From Didemnitutus sp041906465 (GTDB lineage: Bacteria > Verrucomicrobiota > Verrucomicrobiia > Opitutales > Opitutaceae): a DNA stretch of 64,000 nt. Below, in pieces: positions 7,955 to 14,987 of the stretch (its first letter is position 1; each line of letters starts with the position of its first letter). A model generated the notes under the pieces. It saw only the letters and a program-made list of their open reading frames with translations. It had not been told where the DNA came from and did no database searches. The stretch lies in the NCBI GenBank assembly GCA_041906465.1, contig JAYRJE010000007.1, positions 1 through 64,000 of the forward strand, in the 5' to 3' direction. The translations under genes and the position numbers were made by a program.

Positions 7955-8365
7955 GTGGCCGAGTTGCGCTTGGGCCGGATTTATGGCCTGTTCGCGGTCG
8001 TGAAGATGCCGAGTGAAAGGCTCACGGAGACGAAGCGACGCTTTGCGCGGGCGATCCTGCGGGCGGCGGGCGCCCTGGCCGACACACCGCAACGCACCGC
8101 GCTGCTGACCCATTCCCTGCCGCTCATCTTGGAGCCGTCCATGGAATGGAATGCTGAGCGCGCGCGCTCCCTCGATCAGGCGATCGCCGCATCGCTCACG
8201 ACCGAGGCGCGGCATTCCGCGCGCGAGGCGATCGCCCGCGCGCACGCCACCACCGCCATCTTCGGGAGCGAGGCCACCGGCTCGGCGCTGATCGCCTACT
8301 TGCCCGGCGGAGGAACCCTCCGCGGTCGTTTCGTCGCGCGCCGTTTCGTGGCGGAAGGCAAGTGA
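7955..8365 (+). CDS. Hypothetical protein, divergent from the recombination module
   Basis: A 136-codon frame from a GTG at 7955; an ATG at 8006 would give 119 residues and is equally possible. I do not recognise a family. It is alanine- and arginine-rich with predicted helices (K-R-R-F-A-R-A-I-L-R-A-A, then A-R-S-L-D-Q-A-I-A-A-S-L-T) and a basic C-terminus (R-G-R-F-V-A-R-R-F-V). No signal peptide, membrane segment or cysteine motif is seen. It lies divergently from the RusA-like gene. A competing frame on the minus strand in the same region has less natural composition, but whether this gene is real remains uncertain. Confidence 0.35.
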   Translation: MAELRLGRIYGLFAVVKMPSERLTETKRRFARAILRAAGALADTPQRTALLTHSLPLILEPSMEWNAERARSLDQAIAASLTTEARHSAREAIARAHATTAIFGSEATGSALIAYLPGGGTLRGRFVARRFVAEGK

Positions 8366-8618
8366 CCGCTTTTCCCGGGACGCTGCGCCTTAAGGGCGCG
8401 CTTTCCCTCGGCGGCCGATGTCCCGTTTCCCGAAATGGCGTGAGACTGGAGCGGGAAGTCGGTGATTGGCAGCGGCTAAGCGTTCCAATCACTCGCTCAA
8501 CCCGCTCGGACCAAACGGTGCATTGCATCATCCGCCGACAACGGGTTTCCTGCTCGTCCGCTTCCCGCTCGCCTTCCTGAGGAGCGCGATAGCCGCGGGC
8601 GGGCGCATTCCGGGGGAA

Positions 8619-8978
8619 TTAATCCGCCGGCGATTTGCTTTGGAGCAACTTGCGCCGCACTTGCGCCAAGAGGTGATTGACCTGCCAGCGGTTAATCGAA
8701 ACGCGCCGCCCGCCGCGACCGCGATTGCGACTGGTGAAGACTGGCGCGTCTGCTTCCAGGAGAAACGTTTTCCCTCCCAAGCTGTCGCGGTAGGCAGCGA
8801 GGGCCGCGCGAAGTTCCGCGTTGCCTCCGGCGTTTTCGCCGAAGTGCCGCCAGCGCAAGGCGAGGATTTCGGAAACACTCAGATTGGCGCGGTCACGAAG
8901 AGTCCAAAGCAGGCGCTCGCGTGGGGTGAGCAGATTCGACTGGGTCAGATGGGTGCGGTGAGAAGAAGGAGTGATCAT
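8619..8978 (-). CDS. Degenerate tyrosine recombinase-like protein
   Basis: A 119-residue protein whose start and middle resemble the first half of a recombinase catalytic domain: T-P-R-E-R-L-L-W-T-L-R-D-R-A-N-L-S-V-S-E-I-L-A-L-R-W parallels the box I region of the two recombinases at 4195-5484. The box I Arg is replaced (N-L-S-V-S-E). The H-x-x-R and Tyr segments are absent, since the protein ends R-K-L-L-Q-S-K-S-P-A-D. It cannot be a catalytically active recombinase by itself. It may be a decayed copy or a DNA-binding remnant kept as an accessory factor. The ATG at 8978 is chosen because a variant of the module's upstream box ends 6 nt before it. Confidence 0.55.
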   Translation of the reverse strand: MITPSSHRTHLTQSNLLTPRERLLWTLRDRANLSVSEILALRWRHFGENAGGNAELRAALAAYRDSLGGKTFLLEADAPVFTSRNRGRGGRRVSINRWQVNHLLAQVRRKLLQSKSPAD

Positions 8979-8984
8979 CACGCC

Positions 8985-8994
8985 AAGTTGGGAG
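8985..8994 (-). promoter_or_regulatory. CTCCCAACTT box (variant) before recombinase-like gene
   Basis: Nine of ten bases match the box before the three upstream genes. It ends 6 nt before the ATG at 8978, at the same relative position as the other copies. Confidence 0.5.
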
Positions 8995-10338
8995 ACCAGA
9001 TGCGGCCCCACGCGTTTGCCCGAGTGCCGCAGCCGCGCTCTCTCCCGGGGCCCTCGAACTATTTTGCGCTTCCCTTGGAATTTGTTGCGCAGTCGCAGTC
9101 GTGGCGGCTGACGTCCCGCCTGCCGTTCCAGCTTCGGTGCTGATTGCTTGCCTATCCGCAGCGACCTCTCGCCGATGCGACAGGGGTGAAACTACGGTGG
9201 CAGTGACTACGTGTGTAGTTAAACGAAGGTTACTTGTGAGCTGCGTTTACGCAGCAGAGTATCTCGAGAGCTGCGATGACTTGCCGAAGGGAATGAAATT
9301 CATCTGCCGCTACATCCCCCAGGCCATCTGATTCCAGCACGCCTCGAAATGCGCTGAAATCCAGCGGTGTGCTAGACGGGCCGGTCAACGGTTCGGCGAG
9401 AATGACGCTTGGCAGCTCGCATTCGCTGAACGCGCCGGTTCGTCGATTGTTGGGCGAGACCGGAGGGCGTTTCGTATGCTTCGCAATCGCTACGAACAGA
9501 TCGAGTCGCCAAGCTGAGAATGTCGGTGAGAGTGGCTTAATCGTGATCGGCGGCGGGTGACTCGATGCGCCGCCGCCATATGGTTCGGGGGATATTGGCT
9601 GGAGCACCCGAGGTGAGCGCGTCCCGTTCACCGAATTCCCTTGGGAACGGTTGGATTTTCGCGCGCGCGGCTTTGGGCTCGGTCGAAGTTGCGCGGCGCG
9701 AGTAGGCACACCTCCTGTGGACTATGGGCGAAATCTGGTTCTTCCGTGTTTTTTTGGGAGGGATAATTGGTCGAATTGGGGCTGTCCTAGAGGGAAGGCC
9801 CAGAGCGGAGGACAGTATTGTCCGCCGGATTAATTCGAGGGAGAATTAATTCGGAGGCCTCCTCCGCAAAAGCATCATCAGCGATTGACTGAGCTGGAGC
9901 GAGCTTCGATTGGTGCTGGTGCCGCCCTTGGTCAAGCTGCTCCCCTCACGTAACCTCTGCGCGGCGTGCTTACGCACGCCTGTCCCGTCGTCTTGCTTTC
10001 CAGGTGGAGGAGGCGAACGCGCGCGTGAGCTGGCGCGGCACGGTAAGAAGATCGCCGATTGGCTCGAGTCGCGAACCCGGGTCGTCGGGAATCAGGGTGG
10101 GATCACCGCTTGCTGGCTCAACTCCGTGCGGCGGCCTCAGTGCTCGCTGGCGGCTTTTGCTGAGCAAAAAAATTGCCAGCGGCGAGGCTGGATAGCCCGA
10201 ATTAACTCAGATTTGGATTTCGATGCGGTCGCTGCGCCTGCGCTCATGGCCACCGACGGATGATTTTCGCATTCGGGTCGGCTGTTCAATTATCTCAGAT
10301 TTCGTCCGAAAAACAGAGATTTTGCCCATAGAAGAACG
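8995..10338. other. 1.3 kb with no convincing gene
   Basis: Only short or low-complexity reading frames occur here, none with a recognisable motif or good start. Local base composition is less GC-biased than the rest of the window. Several inverted repeats occur near 9782-9850 (CTGTCCT/AGGACAG arms at 9782-9788 and 9809-9815, and the one listed separately). The stretch could hold decayed genes or an attachment or replication site; nothing more can be said. Confidence 0.5.
9829..9850. repeat. Inverted repeat ATTAATTC / GAATTAAT
   Basis: Perfect 8-bp arms separated by GAGGGA. The match extends by about four more base pairs with one mismatch (CCGG versus TCGG). It is AT-rich in a GC-rich setting and sits in the gene-poor stretch downstream of the recombination module. 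There is no T-run on either side, so it does not look like an intrinsic terminator. Confidence 0.55.
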
Positions 10339-10909
10339 ATGTACAACCAACAAAATCATCTGCTCGTGATTAACGCGTTCGATCGCTATTATGCGAACAA
10401 GCAGAAACCGACGCTTGCAGACCTGATGCGTGAGACTGGACTCACTTCGGAGTCGATCTTCGAAGAGGTCTTTCGCGAATTCCGCGAAGCCTTCGATTCT
10501 GCAAAGAAGGCCGGAGACGCAGCCAACGCAATTGACGATTGGGTCAAGTCGGTGGAACCGATCCTCGACGAAATCGCGAACGATTTGATCGCCGCCGGCT
10601 ATTTACGGAAACGCTACACTCTGCCGATTGGAACGCGGAACTGGATACTACTTGAGGGTAGGAGCTGTCCCGAATGGCGGGGTGTAGCAGCGATTCAAAG
10701 TCGCTCGACGAGCCAGCTGGCTGTGCCGAAAGGAAGTGTTTCTCAGCAGTCGATTCAATCCCGGGCAAATCGAACTCGATCATGTCGCGGAAATCGACCG
10801 ATTGAGCGAAGCTGATGTGCCGGCCGAGGTCGGTGAGATGGCTGCATTTCAGATTTTTCGGCCACTGTTCGCACAGGGCATCGTAGTCTGCCTGGAGGTA
10901 TTTTTTTGA
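10339..10909 (+). pseudogene. Hypothetical protein, probably frameshifted
   Basis: The first ~105 codons look like a genuine protein (M-Y-N-Q-Q-N-H-L-L-V-I-N-A-F-D-R-Y-Y, then T-L-A-D-L-M-R-E-T-G-L-T, which resembles a helix-turn-helix segment). Past about 10,735 the same frame becomes low quality. The next frame instead reads F-L-S-S-R-F-N-P-G-Q-I-E-L-D-H-V-A-E-I-D-R-L and runs well to a stop at 10,909. A single-base shift near 10,735 would join them into a protein of about 190 residues. No family is recognised. Confidence 0.4.
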
Positions 10910-11231
10910 TGCTAGCGATGGTGGTCTTCGCCTTGGTCTTCTGCGCGTCGAGCGCCTTCTTGCGCATTTCTCGGATCAGCCGGCTAACCTGCACGAACCA
11001 TGGCCCCAAGCCGCCGCTGTTCGGATTTACTCGGACAGCGGCGCCATCACCATCCAACTCGCGGAGGCGGTGGCGGATTCGTTCCTTGGCGTCGCGGAAG
11101 CGCTCATGGAAGGCGGGGTTTCGAGATGGTGGTGGCTCGACCCTCGCGAAGGCCCTGAGCGTTTCACGATCCTGAGCCTCTAGCGTGCCGGCGTTCAGCA
11201 CCTTCTCGATGTCGTTCCACTTCGCGTCCAT
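10755..11231 (-). CDS. Hypothetical helical protein
   Basis: From the ATG at 11,231 the frame gives M-D-A-K-W-N-D-I-E-K-V-L-N-A-G, then charged helices (F-H-E-R-F-R-D-A-K-E-R-I-R-H-R-L-R-E-L) and a lysine-rich stretch (K-K-A-L-D-A-Q-K-T-K-A-K). The part up to about 10,910 looks protein-like. The last ~50 codons overlap the convergent frame at 10,339-10,909 and are probably not original sequence, so the C-terminus may be damaged or the true gene shorter. No known family is recognised. Confidence 0.3.
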   Translation of the reverse strand: MDAKWNDIEKVLNAGTLEAQDRETLRAFARVEPPPSRNPAFHERFRDAKERIRHRLRELDGDGAAVRVNPNSGGLGPWFVQVSRLIREMRKKALDAQKTKAKTTIASIKKIPPGRLRCPVRTVAEKSEMQPSHRPRPAHQLRSIGRFPRHDRVRFARD

Positions 11232-11281
11232 GGATTTCTTGCTTGTTTCGAGTCGTCTAGGGAATATACGGTGTAGATACA

Positions 11282-11548
11282 ATGAAATCCTCCTCCACGA
11301 CGACAAAATCCTCGCATGCCCGGCCTGTGACGTTGAGTCGTCCCCCGGTAGGCAAGGTGTTCAAGTCCGGCAATTCAGCCGCGCTGCGTTTGCCTGCAGG
11401 GTTGCAGGTGCCCGTGGGAAAGACTTTCACGCTCACGCCAACGGCCTCCGGCTTTGTCGCGAGCGACCCTGTCGATTTGGCGAAGCGCCGGAAGGCGCTG
11501 GCAGCGCTCTTCGGGGCCGCCTCGGATTTCCCCCTTCGCGAGTCCTGA
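11282..11548 (+). CDS. vapB: VapB-type antitoxin (AbrB/SpoVT fold)
   Basis: An 88-residue protein. The central swapped-hairpin DNA-binding domain is visible as K-V-F-K-S-G-N-S-A-A-L-R-L-P-A-G (about residues 25-40), followed by the second strand K-T-F-T-L-T-P-T. The acidic/hydrophobic tail (D-L-A-K-R-R-K-A-L-A-A-L-F) would block the toxin. It should bind its own promoter and neutralise the VapC ribonuclease encoded 12 nt downstream. The N-terminal ~20 Ser/Thr/Lys-rich residues are an extension, so an internal start is possible. Confidence 0.88.
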   Translation: MKSSSTTTKSSHARPVTLSRPPVGKVFKSGNSAALRLPAGLQVPVGKTFTLTPTASGFVASDPVDLAKRRKALAALFGAASDFPLRES

Positions 11549-11560
11549 GCGCTGGTCCTC

Positions 11561-11968
11561 GTGATCTATCTTCCCGACACCAACGTTTTCTCCCGTTTTC
11601 TGCGGGGCGGAGAAGCAGATCAGGCGCTGCGAGACCGATTGCTCACGGAGCTGCCATTCTGCCGCGTCTCGGCGATTGTGCTGAGCGAACTCGAGTATGG
11701 CGCGGCCAAATCGGGAAACCCGAAGCATCGACAGCGCGTGGCCCAACTGCGCGCGATCTTTCCCGATGTCGCCCCTTTTGACGCGGACGCCGCGGCATTC
11801 GCCGGTAACGTCCGCGCATACTTGGCGACGCTCAAGCCGAACGCCCAACCCATCGGTCCATACGATGGATTGCTCGCGGGGCAAGCGCTAGCACTCGGCG
11901 CTTGCGTGGTCACGGGTAACCTGGGTGAGTTCGGTCGTGTGCCGGGATTGATCGTGGAGAATTGGTAG
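11561..11968 (+). CDS. vapC: VapC-type PIN-domain toxin
   Basis: A 135-residue PIN-domain ribonuclease, starting at a GTG. The conserved acidic residues are present: Asp6 (L-P-D-T-N), Glu43 (L-S-E-L-E-Y-G), Asp102 (P-Y-D-G-L-L-A-G-Q-A) and the T-G-N-L-G-E-F motif with Asn120 and Glu123. They form the Mg2+ site that cleaves RNA (tRNA or rRNA in studied VapCs). It is full length for the family and looks active. Together with vapB it forms a standard type II toxin-antitoxin operon that could stabilise this island. Confidence 0.92.
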   Translation: MIYLPDTNVFSRFLRGGEADQALRDRLLTELPFCRVSAIVLSELEYGAAKSGNPKHRQRVAQLRAIFPDVAPFDADAAAFAGNVRAYLATLKPNAQPIGPYDGLLAGQALALGACVVTGNLGEFGRVPGLIVENW

Positions 11969-12168
11969 CGATCTCACAGGCGATTTATTCCCGAAGAGGA
12001 ATTTCTTCGACGGCATGGCGGAGGCAGCCAGTATTCGGAACGGTCTGTTTCATGCCGCTCGATACACGGAGCGGGACGCGTTTGCCGATTCCCTCATCAG
12101 GACAAGAACATTTACGGAGCGATTGATCGCCAAATTGCTCGGCTGGCCAGACGAGCAACTTTGGGTCT

Positions 12169-12175
12169 GGCGAGA
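12169..12175 (+). repeat. Target site duplication of IS21 element (left copy)
   Basis: GGCGAGA here is repeated exactly at 14,763-14,769 immediately outside the other end of the element. Seven bp is within the 4-8 bp known for IS21-family insertions. Confidence 0.88.
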
Positions 12176-12374
12176 TGTCACCGGCCACGTCAAAACCAGC
12201 CACTTCGGGCCGGGTCAAAACCAGCCACCCTGATGGGGTGCTGAGGTCATGAAGGGTTGAGTTAGAGGGACAAGGTTAAAGCGCTCGCTCGCGAGCTGGC
12301 GGAGCGAACCGGGACGGTTCGCGGGAGGGGCTCGCTCTCCTTGGGGAGAGCGCGGGGTGAGAGGGGTTGGGATG

Positions 12375-13121
12375 TCACTTCGACTTTGCTTTGCCGACGG
12401 CGGCGTCCTTGAGACGGTAGCTCTCGCCGGTGATGGCGATGACGGTGGCGTGGTGCAGGAAGCGGTCGAGGACGGCGCCGGCAGTGGGCACGTCCTGGAG
12501 CAACTTGCCCCAGTCCTCGAGCGGTCGGTTGCTGGTCATGATCGTGGAGCGCGTCTCGTAGCGACGCATGATAACCTCGAGCAGATACTCACCGGAGTGC
12601 TTCGGCAGCGCCCGCAGGCCCATGTCGTCGATGATGAGCAAATCGGGTTTGATATAGCCGCGCAGGATGCGGTCGCGTTGCGCCAGCGCGTCCTCGGCGA
12701 GGAAGTCGCGCACGAGATCGAAGATGGAGCGATAGCACACGTTGCAGCCCTGCTTGATCGCCTCGTAGCCGATGGCTTGAGCCAGATGCGTTTTGCCGAC
12801 GCCGGGCGGGCCGATGAAGAGGACATCGCTCTTCGCGCGGATAAAGTGACCGGCGGCCAGCTCGAAGATCTGCTTCTTGGAGATCGACGGATTGAAGCGC
12901 CAATCAAACTCGTCGAGCGGCTTGAGCCGGTTGAAGTCGGCGACCTTCACCCGGCGCTGGATCTGTCGTTGATGGCGGACGTTGATCTCGTCCTGCAAGA
13001 CGAGGGTCAAAAACTCCTCGTGGCTGAGTTGGTTGGCGGCGGCCTCCTGGAGCCGGACCGGCAAGGTCTCGCGCAGCCCGGAGAGATGAAGCTCCCGCAG
13101 GAGCGATTGGGTTTGGTTCAT
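12375..13121 (-). CDS. istB: IS21 helper ATPase IstB
   Basis: A 248-residue AAA+ ATPase that assists the IstA transposase in target capture. It shows the IstB N-terminal region (L-R-E-L-H-L-S-G-L-R-E-T-L), Walker A G-P-P-G-V-G-K-T-H at about residues 104-112, Walker B L-L-I-I-D-D-M-G at about 161-168 and sensor-like T-S-N-R-P at 196-200. The frame is open far upstream, but the ATG at 13,121 gives the family's start and overlaps the istA stop by a few bases, implying translational coupling. The C-terminus (G-K-A-K-S-K) is complete. Confidence 0.95.
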   Translation of the reverse strand: MNQTQSLLRELHLSGLRETLPVRLQEAAANQLSHEEFLTLVLQDEINVRHQRQIQRRVKVADFNRLKPLDEFDWRFNPSISKKQIFELAAGHFIRAKSDVLFIGPPGVGKTHLAQAIGYEAIKQGCNVCYRSIFDLVRDFLAEDALAQRDRILRGYIKPDLLIIDDMGLRALPKHSGEYLLEVIMRRYETRSTIMTSNRPLEDWGKLLQDVPTAGAVLDRFLHHATVIAITGESYRLKDAAVGKAKSK

Positions 13122-14659
13122 GGTTCGAGTTGATAGTGGCTCAAGTCGCGGATGAGCGGATGGGTTTGGAGGAAGTCGATCTGCACCACGCGTTCGGTCT
13201 CGGTGGCGAAGCCGCGGACTTCCCGCAGACGCCAGACGCCGAGTTGCACGGCGCGACCGCAGGCTTGTTCGAGGGCGTCGATCGGATGCTCTCGGGCCAA
13301 CGCGAGCAGTCCCTGCAACACGCGCAGTCCCTCCGGGCCGCGCTGATTGATCATGCCCTGCGCCCAGGCTCCACAGTGCGGGCCGAGCAATCGGCAACGC
13401 TCCAGCATATACTCGGTGCCGCGCTCTATGACGACGCGCTTGTGACTGTGCAGATGGCCGTCGTCGGTGACGAAGCGCCCAGGCTCGGCCCGGACGTGGG
13501 CGGCGATTGGCTCGAAGCGACGATTGTAGATCCGCAGCAATCGTGACTCGGCCCGGACCCACACCTGGCAGCCGACATACTCCGGCGGCACGGAGTAGTA
13601 GGCGCGGGCGAAAGCGACGAAGCCGTCGCTGTGGACCTTGCGCGGCGCTTCCTCGAAGCTCGGGAAGATCGATGCCGGCAACGGCCGCAGGTGCGGCCGC
13701 TCCGCCTGCGCGAAGAACGCACCGACTTGCTGGCGGATCGTGCCATGGATGCGCCGGTCCGCGACGCTGCGCTCCCAATCCTGCAAGAAGGCGTTTTGCT
13801 CGGCGAGACTGCCGAAGCGACGCCCCCGCAGCGCGTTGTTTTGGACATACTTCACGCCGGCCTCGACCTTGCCCTTGTGGCGCGGGATGCCCGGCTTGGT
13901 CGGCAACGTCGCCGTGCCGTAGTGCGCGCAAAAGGCGCGCAGCTTCGGATTGATCTCCGGATCGAACCAGTCCGGCTGGATCACCGCGGCCTTCAGGTTG
14001 TCGGGCACGATCGTCGCGGTGACCCCGCCGAAGGCCCGGAACGCGTTCTCGATGCAGCGGATCACCGACTCGGTGTCCTGCCGCCACACGACCTCGCTAT
14101 AACCTTTGCGCGAGTGCGAGAGCACCGCGCGGAACAGATGCGGGCGGCGGACTCCGCCGCCGATCGTGGTGGTCTTGGCGCCGCCGCCGAAGTCGATCTG
14201 CATCTCGTCGCCGGCCGCGCACTCCAGCCGACGGAACGGCAGCGCGTAGCGCTGCGTAATCCGCCGGACGAAGCGCTTCACCGAGCCATACGCGCCACCG
14301 AAGCCGTGGTCGCGCACGAGATCCTGATAGATCCGCTGCGCGCTCAATCCAGCCTGCACCGCAGCCGTGATCTGCTCGGCGAACGGCGCGCACAGGCTCG
14401 TCGGACCCGGTGGATCGCCGTGGGTCGGGTTCGTGGCTGGTTTTGACTCCCGCTCACTCGCAGAGCCGTGGGCCGGGTTGCTGGCTGGTTTTGCTTCTGC
14501 GCCGTGGGCCGGGTTCGTGGCTGGTTTTGCCGCCAAGCGTGCGTAACGCGCCACCGTCGAGCGGTCCAATCGCAGTTCCCGGGCGATCCGGCGCTGCGAC
14601 CAGCCTCGCTCGAGTAATGCGGTGATCGACTGTTGGGTGCTCACGTTGAGTTGGTTCAT
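13118..14659 (-). CDS. istA: IS21 transposase IstA
   Basis: A DDE transposase of 513 residues. The N-terminal helix-turn-helix (S-Q-R-R-I-A-R-E-L-R-L-D-R-S-T-V) is followed by an unusual repeat region, then the catalytic core with D-E-M-Q-I-D-F-G-G (first Asp), V-P-D-N-L-K (second Asp) and K-G-K-V-E-A-G-V-K-Y (Glu), and a beta-barrel C-terminus. It binds the terminal repeats, cuts at the CA-3' ends and joins them to target DNA with IstB. Between the helix-turn-helix and the core lie three copies of K-P-A-(T/S)-N-P-(A/T)-H-G, encoded by DNA that resembles the element's own terminal repeats. The ATG at 14,659 fits the family better than 14,701. Confidence 0.93.
   Translation of the reverse strand: MNQLNVSTQQSITALLERGWSQRRIARELRLDRSTVARYARLAAKPATNPAHGAEAKPASNPAHGSASERESKPATNPTHGDPPGPTSLCAPFAEQITAAVQAGLSAQRIYQDLVRDHGFGGAYGSVKRFVRRITQRYALPFRRLECAAGDEMQIDFGGGAKTTTIGGGVRRPHLFRAVLSHSRKGYSEVVWRQDTESVIRCIENAFRAFGGVTATIVPDNLKAAVIQPDWFDPEINPKLRAFCAHYGTATLPTKPGIPRHKGKVEAGVKYVQNNALRGRRFGSLAEQNAFLQDWERSVADRRIHGTIRQQVGAFFAQAERPHLRPLPASIFPSFEEAPRKVHSDGFVAFARAYYSVPPEYVGCQVWVRAESRLLRIYNRRFEPIAAHVRAEPGRFVTDDGHLHSHKRVVIERGTEYMLERCRLLGPHCGAWAQGMINQRGPEGLRVLQGLLALAREHPIDALEQACGRAVQLGVWRLREVRGFATETERVVQIDFLQTHPLIRDLSHYQLEP
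14418..14533 (-). repeat. Three terminal-repeat-like units inside istA
   Basis: Units beginning at 14,418, 14,466 and 14,502 each read CCGTGGG(T/C)CGGGTT followed by a copy of (G)TGGCTGGTTTTG, the same core found at both ends of the element. All have the orientation of the nearby terminal repeat. Spacings of 48 and 36 bp keep the reading frame, so each unit also encodes K-P-A-x-N-P-x-H-G. Confidence 0.75.
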
Positions 14660-14762
14660 TGCCCCTTCGGCGAAGCGTGCTTCGCCAAAGAGGTAAATCA
14701 CCCTCTCAAGGTGGCTGGTTTTGACCCGGCCCTACCTGGCTGGGTTTGCGTGGCCGCTGACA

Positions 14763-14769
14763 GGCGAGA
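14763..14769 (+). repeat. Target site duplication of IS21 element (right copy)
   Basis: GGCGAGA, identical to 12,169-12,175. Confidence 0.88.
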
Positions 14770-14987
14770 CTCGGATTTGCGTTTCCTGAATCGAAGCGAC
14801 GCGGCCGAACAACGCGCGACCGTAGTCCCACCATCGCAACCCAAGTGACTCTACGGTGCAGCGCTGATAAGGAGGGGCGTTGATTCGCTTGGACCGTGGC
14901 ATTCCTGCCGTCTTGGTGGCCGACGATCACGACGCTCCAGAGGTATTTGGGTTGCGAAATGAGTCGCGTAACGCTTTATTTTAGAAA

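Larger units (their letters stand above)
12176..14762 (-). mobile_element. Complete IS21-family insertion sequence
   Basis: A 2587-bp element bounded by TGTCA...TGACA ends and a 7-bp direct duplication. The ends are imperfect inverted repeats of about 28 bp (TGTCACCGGCCACGTCAAAA against TGTCAGCGGCCACGCAAACC). Each is followed inward by a second copy of a GTGGCTGGTTTTG-type repeat, the multiple terminal repeat layout typical of IS21. It carries istA and istB in the usual order with a short overlap. Both genes are intact, so the element may still be active, and the perfect target duplication argues for a fairly recent insertion. Confidence 0.93.
12015..14848 (+). pseudogene. Small ORF interrupted by the IS21 element
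   Basis: Removing the IS21 element and one copy of its 7-bp target duplication joins 12,015-12,175 to 14,770-14,848. The join is in frame and gives a 79-codon reading frame (M-A-E-A-A-S-I-R-N-G-L-F... L-W-V-W-R-D-S-D-L-R-F-L-N). I do not recognise the product. The frame is also open for some distance upstream of the ATG, so the original gene may have been longer. Continuity across the junction supports the element boundaries more than it proves a functional gene. Confidence 0.35.

Noticed and set aside
5520..8003. Plus-strand frame of 827 codons opposite the ATPase and phosphoesterase genes
   Set aside because: The minus strand carries Walker and metallophosphoesterase motifs here; the plus frame is a composition artefact.
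9230..9709. Minus-strand frame of 159 codons in the gene-poor stretch
   Set aside because: Pro/Ser/Arg-rich, no motif, no credible start signal; treated as non-coding.
12375..14087. 570-codon frame ending as istB
   Set aside because: Only the last 248 codons are IstB; the upstream part is a shadow of istA in another frame.
14418..14533. Possible CRISPR-like or tandem repeat array
   Set aside because: Only three units with unequal spacing, in frame within istA and matching the IS21 end repeats.
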